Source: Sutcliffiella rhizosphaerae (GTDB lineage: Bacteria; Bacillota; Bacilli; Bacillales; Bacillaceae_I). From it: a DNA stretch of 62,648 nucleotides. How positions within the stretch are numbered: the stretch's first letter is position 1; every line of letters starts with the position of its first letter. This document shows positions 8,872 through 16,507 of this stretch, piece after piece. The notes beneath the pieces are model-generated. The model saw only the letters and a list, made by a program, of their open reading frames with translations. It was not told the DNA's origin and ran no database searches. Where the stretch lies: contig NZ_CAKJTJ010000023.1 in the NCBI RefSeq assembly GCF_917563925.1, positions 1 through 62,648 of the forward strand. Reading direction: 5' to 3'. The position numbers were made by a program, and so were the translations under genes.

Positions 8872-9294
8872 ATGAGTGATTGCATTTTTTGCAAAATTAT
8901 TAACGGAGATATTCCAGCAGCAAAGGTATATGAGGACGAACATGTCCTAGCCTTTCTTGATATCAGTCAAGTGACAAAAGGTCATACATTAGTTATTCCA
9001 AAAGTACATAAGGAAAACATATATGAATTGACCCCTGAAATCGCAGAAAAGCTCTTTAAAGTTGTACCAAAAATAACAACTGCGATAAAAGAGAAATTTA
9101 AGCCTATCGGAATGAATCTTCTAAATAATAACGGTGCTGAAGCTGGCCAATCTGTTTTTCATTACCACCTACATATTCTGCCTCGCTTTGGCAAAGGTGA
9201 TGGATTTGGAGCTGTTTGGAAATCCAATCAAAGCGACTACACACCTGAAGACCTTAAAAATATCTCATCTGAGATTGCTTCTGCCATCCAATAA
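8872..9294 (+). CDS. hit: HIT-family nucleotide hydrolase Hit
   Basis: 140-residue histidine-triad protein. The zinc-type N-terminus CIFCKI and the triad HYHLHILPR (about 97-105) are intact. These proteins hydrolyse nucleoside phosphoramidates such as adenosine 5'-monophosphoramidate and act in the cytoplasm. The start is the ATG following AAAGAGGTGAT at the right distance; an upstream in-frame GTG overlaps that site and is unlikely. It is divergent from ecsAB as in B. subtilis, and followed by its own terminator. Confidence 0.93.
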   Translation: MSDCIFCKIINGDIPAAKVYEDEHVLAFLDISQVTKGHTLVIPKVHKENIYELTPEIAEKLFKVVPKITTAIKEKFKPIGMNLLNNNGAEAGQSVFHYHLHILPRFGKGDGFGAVWKSNQSDYTPEDLKNISSEIASAIQ

Positions 9295-9302
9295 CTTATC
9301 TT

Positions 9303-9337
9303 GACGTGGAATCTGAAAAGAGCCGCGTCTTTTTTTT
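9303..9337 (+). terminator. Terminator after hit
   Basis: Stem GACG.GG/CC.CGTC followed by an eight-T run. Confidence 0.65.
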
Positions 9338-9416
9338 GTAATTTTACATGTATTCAAACATTTTTCGTGTTAGGATATATAGTAATATTTTCTGCATACT
9401 TTAGGGGGTTACTAGG

Positions 9417-10499
9417 ATGAAGAAGGTCTATAATTTCAATGCAGGTCCTGCTGCTCTACCAAAAACAGTACTAGAAAAAGCTCAACAAGAATTCTTAAAC
9501 TTTCAGAATACTGGTATGTCGGTCATGGAATTGAGTCATCGAAGTGAAGAATACGAGAGTGTTCACGTAAAAGCTTCTAATCTATTAAAAGAAATTCTCG
9601 AGGTTCCTGATACATATGAGGTGCTTTTTATGCAAGGTGGAGCTAGCTTACAATTTTCCGCAATCCCCATGAACTTTCTTCACTCGAATAACATTGCAAA
9701 CTACATCCTTTCCGGTTCGTGGTCTGAAAAAGCATTAAAAGAGGCAGAGAAAATTGGCAACTGCCATATCGCCTCTTCCTCAAAAGACAAAGGATATAGC
9801 TCCATACCTTCTGCCATTCAGCTTTCTAAAAATCCTGCCTATCTACATCTAACTAGTAACAACACCATTTTTGGAACACAATGGAGAGAGTTCCCCGTCC
9901 TACCTGCTAATGTGCCGCTTATTGCAGATATGTCGAGTGATATTTTAAGTAGAAAAATACCGATTGAGGATATTTCACTCATTTATGCTGGTGCCCAAAA
10001 AAATCTTGGTCCTTCTGGGGTGACTGTAGTTATCATTAGTAAGCAGTTATTGGAACAATGTCATAAAAACACCCCTACCATGCTTAACTATCAAACATAT
10101 GCAGAAAATAATTCACTTTATAATACACCTCCAACTTTTTCGATTTATATGCTCTCCCTTGTCCTTGAATGGGTGAAGGAACAAGGTGGTCTAACATATA
10201 TAGAAGAAAAGAATCATCAAAAAGCACAACTTCTTTATCATGCTATTGATTTAAGTGAAGGGTTTTATACAGGAACTGCAAAAAAAGATTCTAGATCATT
10301 CATGAATGTTACATTTACCCTTCCAACTAAGGAGCTTACGCAACTTTTTTTGCATCAAGCTAAAGAAAAGGGATTTGTTGGTTTAGCTGGACATCGTTTG
10401 GTAGGTGGATGCAGAGCTTCTATCTATAATGCTGTTACCCTGGAATCTTGCAAAGCACTTGTAGAGTTTATGGATAATTTCCAATCCAATAATAGGTAA
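9417..10499 (+). CDS. serC: Phosphoserine aminotransferase SerC
   Basis: 360-residue class V PLP aminotransferase that converts 3-phosphohydroxypyruvate and glutamate to phosphoserine (serine synthesis) and also serves pyridoxal phosphate synthesis in some bacteria. Features: start NFNAGPAALP, MELSHRS, the phosphate-binding GGASLQF, and the PLP lysine Lys195 in YAGAQKNLGPSG. Length is normal for the family. TTAGGGGG provides the ribosome binding site. It lies between hit and trpP, the usual neighbours. Confidence 0.95.
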   Translation: MKKVYNFNAGPAALPKTVLEKAQQEFLNFQNTGMSVMELSHRSEEYESVHVKASNLLKEILEVPDTYEVLFMQGGASLQFSAIPMNFLHSNNIANYILSGSWSEKALKEAEKIGNCHIASSSKDKGYSSIPSAIQLSKNPAYLHLTSNNTIFGTQWREFPVLPANVPLIADMSSDILSRKIPIEDISLIYAGAQKNLGPSGVTVVIISKQLLEQCHKNTPTMLNYQTYAENNSLYNTPPTFSIYMLSLVLEWVKEQGGLTYIEEKNHQKAQLLYHAIDLSEGFYTGTAKKDSRSFMNVTFTLPTKELTQLFLHQAKEKGFVGLAGHRLVGGCRASIYNAVTLESCKALVEFMDNFQSNNR

Positions 10500-10578
10500 A
10501 CCTTTTCAAACACAAGAATTTTTAATATACTGTAATCATAATTCGCATTAGACAATGAGTGTACTAATGGAATTACAA

Positions 10579-10606
10579 TAGAAAAGATTAGTTGAGGAGA
10601 GATGAG
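10579..10606 (+). promoter_or_regulatory. TRAP-type (G/U)AG triplet site over the trpP ribosome binding site
   Basis: Triplets with a strict five-base period: UAG, AAG, UAG, GAG, GAG, GAG, each separated by two bases, the last ending two bases before the trpP ATG. The final three contain the Shine-Dalgarno sequence. In B. subtilis the trp RNA-binding attenuation protein represses trpP translation through such a site when tryptophan is plentiful. No mtrB gene is in the window. Confidence 0.7.
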
Positions 10607-10608
10607 AA

Positions 10609-11136
10609 ATGAACACAAAAACATTAGTTTCTTTAGCGTTGCTTGTCGGTCTTGGAGCAGTCTTACATGCGGTAATACCAGGCATTATCTTTGGAATGAA
10701 GCCAGATATAGCTTTAGCTATGATGTTCCTTGGAATTCTACTTTTTCCAGAAAGGAAAAATGTATTATTACTAGGAATCGTTACTGGTGTAATTACAGGA
10801 TTAACTACATCATTTCCTGGCGGACAACTACCCAATATGATTGAAAAACCTATAACTGCATTTTTGTTCTTTTTCATGTTAATTGTCATGAAAAAAGTGA
10901 ATTTACCTCTCATTAAAGCAGCGGTATTGACCGGGATAGGTACCCTTTTATCTGGGGCAATTTTCCTATATGCAGCCTTATTTTTTGTTGGATTACCAAG
11001 CGGTCTAACACTTTCATTCTTGATGCTGACAATTGTATTACCAACCGTAGCATTAAATGTGTTTTTTATGATCATACTTTATCCAATTGTCATAAGCATT
11101 GCAAAACGATCAAATCTCATTCTAGAAACCAAATAA
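10609..11136 (+). CDS. trpP: Probable tryptophan transporter TrpP
   Basis: 175-residue membrane protein with five to six hydrophobic helices covering most of its length, of the TrpP (formerly YhaG) family in the ECF S-component superfamily. It begins MNTKTLVSLALLVGLGAVLH. Family members import tryptophan. Position next to serC and hpr and the TRAP-like triplet site over its ribosome binding site support the assignment. Confidence 0.88.
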   Translation: MNTKTLVSLALLVGLGAVLHAVIPGIIFGMKPDIALAMMFLGILLFPERKNVLLLGIVTGVITGLTTSFPGGQLPNMIEKPITAFLFFFMLIVMKKVNLPLIKAAVLTGIGTLLSGAIFLYAALFFVGLPSGLTLSFLMLTIVLPTVALNVFFMIILYPIVISIAKRSNLILETK

Positions 11137-11146
11137 AAAAGTTCAT

Positions 11147-11184
11147 GGGGAAATTCCAGCTATGGAATTTCCCCTTTTATTTTA
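11147..11184 (+). terminator. Terminator after trpP
   Basis: Perfect 11-bp stem GGGGAAATTCC/GGAATTTCCCC, six-base loop, then TTTTATTTT. Confidence 0.9.
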
Positions 11185-11236
11185 GAATAGCGCATAGCTC
11201 ATCGAACGTAGGTGCTGGCAGAGGTATTTCTGGTTT

Positions 11237-11428
11237 TTAAGAAACCCATGTCGCAATAACTGCTAAAAGAAAAAATACTCCTCCTGCACCGCCGATTGCT
11301 ATCGCTTTTTGTTGTAAAATTCTTTTTGGAGGATATGCTCCTCCTCTTTGAGATGCAAGGTAATAGTTTACCCCGCCAATTAACAATAAGATGCTTAAAA
11401 TGAATAAACACAATTTTATTGCTGACAT
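11237..11428 (-). CDS. Small hypothetical membrane protein
   Basis: 63-residue protein with two hydrophobic segments (about 3-22 and 41-62) joined by a short basic loop (ASQRGGAYPPKRILQQK). The ATG preceded by GAGGG was chosen over a longer frame. Not recognised; comparable small two-helix proteins occur at this locus in Bacillus. It stands alone between trpP and yhaH and points away from yhaH. Confidence 0.6.
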   Translation of the reverse strand: MSAIKLCLFILSILLLIGGVNYYLASQRGGAYPPKRILQQKAIAIGGAGGVFFLLAVIATWVS

Positions 11429-11751
11429 TACCCTCGTCCCCCTCTCCTTCAAAGATATGCAAGCTGACACAAGCTTAACCCAATAATGGTCAATTTAATT
11501 GATATAGAAGTTGGTGAAAACTCATTTTGGTATATTTTGTGCCTTTTTTGGCAAACGCTTAAACTAGTCCTGTTTATTTTTCTATTGTACGTAATTCTTG
11601 CATGTATCGATTTCTAGCAAAAAAAGACGTTAGACATTCCTTGAGTCAAAGAGATTAATAAAAAGAGGATTTTTTTAATAAATGTTGAATTATATAATAA
11701 TCTTAGGGTATTGAACTATATTCACATAATTTTTAATAAGAGGTGATAAAC
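11429..11751. other. Intergenic region between the small membrane gene and yhaH
   Basis: About 320 bases, AT-rich, shared by two divergent genes. It should contain both promoters, but no clear hexamer pair, operator or RNA structure could be singled out. Confidence 0.4.
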
Positions 11752-12117
11752 ATGAATGGGAAATCATTCATCTGGGGAGTTCTTATTGGTGGTACGATTG
11801 CGGGGCTATCCACCCTGTTAACCACACCTACTTCTGGAGCAGAAACCCGAGCAAAAGTAAAAAATGCTAAACAAAATATTCAATTAACCCTTGAAGAGTT
11901 AAAAAAAGAGGCATTGATAGTAAAGGAGCAAGTAACACAAGCAATTGAAGAAGGAAAGGCCACAGTAGGTAACATGTCAAATGAAGTGAAGGTTTCTGTT
12001 GATTTGTGGAAGAATAGCATTAAGCCACATCAAGAATCTATCCAACAAAGCATTGCAGTTTTAGAAAAGGAATTAGAAAATCTTGAAAGAAAAGTTGGAA
12101 AAAAAGCGTCTAATTAA
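11752..12117 (+). CDS. yhaH: YtxH-like small membrane-anchored protein YhaH
   Basis: 121-residue protein. A single N-terminal hydrophobic segment (about 4-22, FIWGVLIGGTIAGLSTLL) is followed by a Lys/Glu-rich helix that should form a coiled coil to the end. It fits YhaH/YtxH-type general-stress proteins and lies directly upstream of hpr as in B. subtilis. The ATG follows AGAGGTGATAAAC; the in-frame GTG upstream is part of the ribosome binding site. Function unknown. Confidence 0.75.
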   Translation: MNGKSFIWGVLIGGTIAGLSTLLTTPTSGAETRAKVKNAKQNIQLTLEELKKEALIVKEQVTQAIEEGKATVGNMSNEVKVSVDLWKNSIKPHQESIQQSIAVLEKELENLERKVGKKASN

Positions 12118-12210
12118 AAAATTTTAATTTTTTGTAAATTTTGACCTTTATTAATTTTTATTTTATTGTCATAATAGATAGTAATATATTAGAAAAAAGT
12201 AGGTGAGTTT

Positions 12211-12813
12211 GTGAAAAATCAAAATGGACAGTATTCATTAAAAGAAGCAATGCTATTCAGCCAGCGTGTAGCACAGCTTAGCAAAGCGCTTTGGAAAACG
12301 ATAGAAAAAGACTGGCAGCAATGGATAAAGCCATATGACTTAAATATTAACGAACACCATATACTTTGGATTTCCTATCATTTAAAAGGTGCCAGCATTT
12401 CTGAGATTGCCAAGTTTGGGGTAATGCATGTCTCTACAGCTTTTAACTTTTCGAAGAAACTGGAAGAAAGAGAGTTACTACGTTTCTCAAAAAAAGAGAA
12501 TGATAAAAGAAATACGTATATTGAGTTAACAGATAAAGGGGAACAAATTCTACTAGAATTGATGGAAAGCTATGATCCTAGTAAAAATTCTGTTTTCAGC
12601 GGTGCATTGCCAATGCATGATCTGTATGGGAAATTCCCAGAGTTACTAGATATTATGTGTGTAATCAGGAACGTATATGGAGAAGATTTTATGCAAATAT
12701 TTGAGAGATCCTTTAATAACATTGAGGAAGACTTCGAAGAAATTGATGGTAAGCTTACAAAAAAAGAAGAAACACTCACTGAAAAAAATGAAAGCGTCAC
12801 TACTTCCTTGTAA
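12211..12813 (+). CDS. hpr: Transition-state regulator Hpr/ScoC (MarR family)
   Basis: 200-residue MarR-type winged-helix DNA-binding protein. Residues about 45-125 carry the fold ([19 protein letters not shown], then [28 protein letters not shown] and a wing [17 protein letters not shown]), and the C-terminus is acidic. In B. subtilis Hpr represses protease genes, sporulation inhibitors and oligopeptide permease genes. GTG start after GTAGGTGAG. The gene overlaps the end of convergent yhaI by 14 bases. Confidence 0.92.
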   Translation: MKNQNGQYSLKEAMLFSQRVAQLSKALWKTIEKDWQQWIKPYDLNINEHHILWISYHLKGASISEIAKFGVMHVSTAFNFSKKLEERELLRFSKKENDKRNTYIELTDKGEQILLELMESYDPSKNSVFSGALPMHDLYGKFPELLDIMCVIRNVYGEDFMQIFERSFNNIEEDFEEIDGKLTKKEETLTEKNESVTTSL

Positions 12814-13135
12814 GCCTTTGAAAAGCTTCCATTAGGGGAACAAATTTCCCTTGAATATGTAATGCGTTAATCGTTTCATCCAAATTCAAGCTTGGATGTA
12901 TCGCATGTCTGAACTCATTAAGAAGCGGAGTGAATGTAACAAAACCTTCCGCTTTTTGCTTTTCCATTTCTATGCTCAATTTTTCACAAGTGGAAAATAA
13001 TGACTGTACGTCTTCTCTTGAAAGGTTTCCACGAATAATTATATAATCTAGTGGATATTTTGAGCGATCCATTTGTTTCACTAACAATTCTAAATGATAT
13101 TCTAAAGCTGACAATCTGTCTTCCAACATTTTCAT
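12800..13135 (-). CDS. yhaI: YhaI-like protein (DUF1878)
   Basis: 111-residue soluble, mostly helical protein matching YhaI by length, position (convergent with hpr) and segments such as [12 protein letters not shown] and [12 protein letters not shown] second ATG two codons downstream has better spacing to GAGGA and may be the real start. Function unknown. Confidence 0.78.
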   Translation of the reverse strand: MKMLEDRLSALEYHLELLVKQMDRSKYPLDYIIIRGNLSREDVQSLFSTCEKLSIEMEKQKAEGFVTFTPLLNEFRHAIHPSLNLDETINALHIQGKFVPLMEAFQRLTRK

Positions 13136-13351
13136 TCCTCGCTATGTATTTATCAAATTACACTTTAATTATTTTACAACAGATTTCGTACCTTACCAAT
13201 ATCTCTATCATATAGACAATCAAAATACCATTGAGAGATTAATTGTAATACATTTGAAATGTCAAGGTATCTTTTTTGCAAATTATTTGATAAGGTAGAA
13301 ACCATAAGAATAAAATAAGTATACGCAAGAGTGCAGTAAAGGAGGGATCTT

Positions 13352-13543
13352 ATGGCTATCGCATATTTGTTTGTATTGCTAGCTGTATTTATACTCTTCT
13401 ACATAAATAAATTAACGAATGCCTTATGCGTTCAGAAAGAAATTCCGGAGGAGCGTCAACCGAAAGTTTTCCGAACCATAAATGTCCTTATTACCATTCT
13501 ATTAATTTCTTGTTATGTAGATATATTGTTAAACGTTAAATAA
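13352..13543 (+). CDS. Small two-helix membrane protein
   Basis: 63-residue protein with two hydrophobic segments (about 2-17 and 42-59) and a basic loop. Excellent ribosome binding site AAGGAGGGATCTT. Its own terminator follows. Not recognised; it occupies the place of a small yha gene between yhaI and prsA. Confidence 0.65.
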   Translation: MAIAYLFVLLAVFILFYINKLTNALCVQKEIPEERQPKVFRTINVLITILLISCYVDILLNVK

Positions 13544-13558
13544 ACCAAAACGTACAAA

Positions 13559-13591
13559 ACACCTTCCATTAAATGCTGGAAGGTGTTTTTT
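13559..13591 (+). terminator. Terminator
   Basis: Ten-bp perfect stem ACACCTTCCA/TGGAAGGTGT, eight-base loop, then T-run. Confidence 0.85.
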
Positions 13592-13654
13592 CGACTGACA
13601 GGCTTTTTGTCCATAAATGAAAGAGACATGCTACCTGTCGTTCGCAGGGTTAGA

Positions 13655-13741
13655 TTAATATAACCAAGCCGCACCTACGATTACTAACAAAATAAATAAT
13701 ACTACGATTAACGCAAATCCTCCGGAATGTCCACCAGACAT
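13655..13741 (-). CDS. YjcZ/YhzE-like sporulation miniprotein
   Basis: 28-residue peptide starting MSGGHSGGFALIVVLF and ending in GAAWLY: a short Gly/Ser head and one membrane helix. This is the YjcZ-family signature, a group of spore-associated miniproteins. AAAGGAGG-type ribosome binding site upstream. It is a near-duplicate of the next gene upstream on the same strand: the two peptides agree from residue 7 to the end. Confidence 0.8.
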   Translation of the reverse strand: MSGGHSGGFALIVVLFILLVIVGAAWLY

Positions 13742-13771
13742 TTTAGTTCCTCCTTTTTTTTAGAGATGTTA

Positions 13772-13858
13772 TTAGTACAACCAAGCTGCACCTACAATTA
13801 CCAACAAGATAAACAATACTACGATTAATGCGAAGCCACCTGCGTACGCACCACCCAT
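13772..13858 (-). CDS. YjcZ/YhzE-like sporulation miniprotein (paralogue)
   Basis: 28-residue peptide beginning MGGAYAGGFALIVVLF, with the same helix and GAAWLY end as its neighbour. AAAGGAGGTGTTACTAAG supplies a strong ribosome binding site. The two genes, 30 bases apart, are a recent-looking tandem duplication. Confidence 0.8.
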   Translation of the reverse strand: MGGAYAGGFALIVVLFILLVIVGAAWLY

Positions 13859-14188
13859 CTTAGTAACACCTCCTTTTGAGTTGTTACGATATCTTATGCA
13901 ACTATTTCTAAGGAGGCATAGGCGTTTACCCTGATTATTAGGTTTTTTACATGAAATCCTGGGACAACAGGTTTGTGTTGGTAAATTTCATGATACGTTT
14001 TATCTTATGTGTGGAATCAATTTTTGGTATAGATGGATGCCCATTTTCCTAAGTTGATTTATAGAAAAACGACTGAAGTTTAGCAAACATGTTTTCTCTT
14101 ATCTTCATTAGTATTAAATTTCATTAAAATAGAAGAATGTGCTATAGTATGGGATGGAACATTTTACTACATATGGGAGATGACTCAA
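13859..14188. other. Intergenic region upstream of prsA and of the miniproteins
   Basis: About 330 bases between divergent genes. A possible -10 (TATAGT, near 14143) precedes prsA; no confident -35 was found. No RNA structure seen. Confidence 0.35.
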
Positions 14189-15049
14189 ATGAAAAAATGG
14201 TTAATTGCCGTTACCGCTTCCCTCTTAGCTTTATCAGGATGTAATATGAATAAAGCTGATAATTCAGAAGTCATTGTCGAAACTACTGCTGGAAATATTA
14301 CACAACAAGAACTTTACGAGGCAATGAAAGACCGGATTGGTGAGGACGTTCTTCGCGAGCTCGTATATGAGAAAGTTCTTGGCGACAAGTATGAAGTAAC
14401 AGATGAGGAAGTCCAAGAACGAGTAGATGAATTAAAACAACAACTCGGACCACAATTTGAGATGGCTATTATGCAAAGTGGATTCAAAGATGAAGAGCAA
14501 TTGAAACAAATGTTACGGATATCCATGTTGCAGGAAAAAGCAGCTATGGAAGATATCGAAGTCACTGAGGAAGAAATAGAAGAGTATTATGAGCAACAAA
14601 AAGCAGAAATACGAGCAAGTCATATTCTTGTAGAAGATGAGGAAACCGCAAAAGAAGTAAAACAAAAACTTGATGAAGGTGCAGACTTCGCTGAGCTTGC
14701 AAAAGAATATTCAACTGATTCTACCGCCCAAAATGGTGGTGACCTTGATTGGTTTGGGGCTGGGAAAATGCTACCTGAATTTGAGGAAGCTGCCTACAGC
14801 TTAGACATAAATGAAATTAGCGAACCAGTTGAAAGTATGTATGGCTTTCATATTATTAAAGTGACTGACAAAAAAGAAAAAGAACCTCTAGAAGACATTA
14901 GAGCAGAAATTGAAGATGAGTTGATTCTCTCAAAAGTACAACAGGATTCTGTTGATACTGCTGTTGAAAAGATACTGGATGCTGCCAACGTAAATGTTAA
15001 AGATAACACACTTCAAAATGCCTTTAAAGATGAGGAAGAACAGGAATAA
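14189..15049 (+). CDS. prsA: Foldase lipoprotein PrsA
   Basis: 286-residue extracytoplasmic peptidyl-prolyl isomerase. The lipoprotein signal peptide (MKKWLIAVTASLLALSGC) has lipobox LSGC and mature Cys18. The parvulin domain (about 130-222) shows IRASHILV, ADFAELAKEYSTD, GGDLDWF and YGFHIIKV. Flanking helical domains act as chaperone. It folds secreted proteins at the membrane-wall interface. The second ATG is chosen because GGGAG lies ten bases before it and overlaps the first. Position between hpr and yhaL is as in B. subtilis, where Hpr and secretion stress influence it. Confidence 0.94.
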   Translation: MKKWLIAVTASLLALSGCNMNKADNSEVIVETTAGNITQQELYEAMKDRIGEDVLRELVYEKVLGDKYEVTDEEVQERVDELKQQLGPQFEMAIMQSGFKDEEQLKQMLRISMLQEKAAMEDIEVTEEEIEEYYEQQKAEIRASHILVEDEETAKEVKQKLDEGADFAELAKEYSTDSTAQNGGDLDWFGAGKMLPEFEEAAYSLDINEISEPVESMYGFHIIKVTDKKEKEPLEDIRAEIEDELILSKVQQDSVDTAVEKILDAANVNVKDNTLQNAFKDEEEQE

Positions 15050-15050
15050 A

Positions 15051-15151
15051 AAAACGACTGATATACAAGCCTTAAACCCCCGAAGCCTGAGGAGTCTTAA
15101 GAATAGCCTGAGTATAGCAAAGCCTGTTCGGGAGATATACAGTGTCGTTTT
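15051..15151 (+). other. Structured prsA 3' region
   Basis: Nested inverted repeats: outer arms AAAACGAC/GTCGTTTT, continued inwards by TG.TATA pairs with a bulge, and inner arms CCCGAA/TTCGGG. AGCCTG occurs three times within the loop. It lies immediately after the prsA stop and ends in TTTTATT, so it may be an unusually elaborate terminator or a 3'-derived RNA. Confidence 0.45.
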
Positions 15152-15171
15152 ATTGAAGTCTTTAATAAAAA

Positions 15172-15208
15172 GGACTGCCATACGAAAGTATTCCTTTCTG
15201 GGCAGTCC
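15172..15208. terminator. Terminator between prsA and yhaL
   Basis: Perfect stem GGACTGCC/GGCAGTCC. The T-run is strong on the minus strand (end of the yhaL side) and weak on the plus strand. Confidence 0.75.
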
Positions 15209-15233
15209 CTTCTTTATGACCTAGAAATTCTTA

Positions 15234-15410
15234 TCAATGCTGAAGTATTTGTTGTTTTTTCTCTCTTTCCTCTTGAATCCTATCCATATAAACTTGTCCT
15301 TCTTTTTCAATGATGACATCCTCTATTTCTTTTTCTTCCTTAGCTGACCTCAAAGTCATATATGCACTAAAACATATCCCGATAACAACCAATAACATAA
15401 ACCACGGCAT
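15234..15410 (-). CDS. yhaL: Sporulation protein YhaL
   Basis: 58-residue protein: one N-terminal membrane helix (MPWFMLLVVIGICFSAYMTL) and a highly charged coiled-coil tail rich in Glu and Lys. It matches the YhaL family in size and in position between prsA and yhaM. A longer frame starts seven codons earlier, but its codons contain the ribosome binding site AGAGGGGGA, so the internal ATG is used. Confidence 0.8.
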   Translation of the reverse strand: MPWFMLLVVIGICFSAYMTLRSAKEEKEIEDVIIEKEGQVYMDRIQEEREKKQQILQH

Positions 15411-15476
15411 TGAAAATCCCCCTCTCTTCATATGTGCTGCTTATTTATACATATGATAGATTAGGGGGAGCTAGTA

Positions 15477-16421
15477 CTAATTATGAAAAGTGGGCTTGTA
15501 GAAGTTTCGGTTATCCATTGCAAATATTCGCTCTGTATACTCACCAGGTTTCACACGTTCAAGTGCTCGGTCAAGCATATTCATCTTTGCATCTATATTA
15601 TCAATATAGTGTAAAATCTCTGCTTCCTTTATTAAGGGCATTTTCGGACTTCCCCATTCCAATTTTCCATGATGGCTTAGTACGAGATGTTGAAGAATCA
15701 TTACTTCTTCTCCATTAATTCCAAGCTCTTCTGCTGCTTTTCCTATTTCATTAACCATGATGGAGATATGACCAATTAAGTTCCCTTCAATTGTATAGCT
15801 TGTCGAAAGTGGACCAGACAATTCTGTTACCTTCCCTAAATCATGTAGAATCACTCCTGCATATAATAAATCCCTGTCTAAAGAAGGATACAATGCAGAT
15901 ATCCCCTTTGCCAGATCAAGCATGGAAACTACGTGATAAGCAAGCCCTGAAACAAATTCATGATGGTTTTTGGTCGCAGCAGGATATTGAAGAAACTCCT
16001 TTTGGTGCTTTTTCATAAGATGTCGAGTTATTCTTTGGATATTAGAATTCTTCATCTCAAAAATAGCCTGAGTTATTTTATCCATCATTTCTTCTTGATC
16101 CATCGGTGCTGTTTCAATAAGATCTGAAATCGTCACTTGTTCATGATCTTCTTTCGGTTTTATTTTCCTTATTTTTAACTGATTTCTGCCCCGATAGTGA
16201 TGGATATCACCATGTACTTTTACAATGCTTTGTGGAGTATATAAACTTTCATCATCTATAGATGCATCCCATAATTTTGCTTCTATTTCTCCACTTTTAT
16301 CTTGGAAAATTAATGTTAAAAAAGGTTTACCATTACTGGCAATTCCCTTTGTTGCTGTTTTTATTAGTAAATGAACATCAACTTGCTCTCCCACTTCAAA
16401 GTGGAGAATTCCCTTTTTCAT
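15477..16421 (-). CDS. yhaM: 3'-5' exoribonuclease YhaM
   Basis: 314-residue nuclease. An N-terminal OB-fold (about 10-90, with [20 protein letters not shown]) is joined to an HD-type metal phosphohydrolase domain (about 150-300) containing [11 protein letters not shown] and [13 protein letters not shown]. Family members trim RNA 3' ends and also cut single-stranded DNA. It is the third gene of yhaO-yhaN-yhaM, 86 bases after yhaN. Confidence 0.93.
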   Translation of the reverse strand: MKKGILHFEVGEQVDVHLLIKTATKGIASNGKPFLTLIFQDKSGEIEAKLWDASIDDESLYTPQSIVKVHGDIHHYRGRNQLKIRKIKPKEDHEQVTISDLIETAPMDQEEMMDKITQAIFEMKNSNIQRITRHLMKKHQKEFLQYPAATKNHHEFVSGLAYHVVSMLDLAKGISALYPSLDRDLLYAGVILHDLGKVTELSGPLSTSYTIEGNLIGHISIMVNEIGKAAEELGINGEEVMILQHLVLSHHGKLEWGSPKMPLIKEAEILHYIDNIDAKMNMLDRALERVKPGEYTERIFAMDNRNFYKPTFHN

Positions 16422-16507
16422 CTACTCGTTCCCCCTGTTCAATAGATATTTATTAGTATAACATATGGAACTAATGGCACTCATTTACACCTATCATATT
16501 GCGGAGT

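Noticed and set aside
14994-15224. 76-codon ORF overlapping the prsA end
   Set aside because: Spans inverted repeats and a terminator, with no ribosome binding site or family resemblance.
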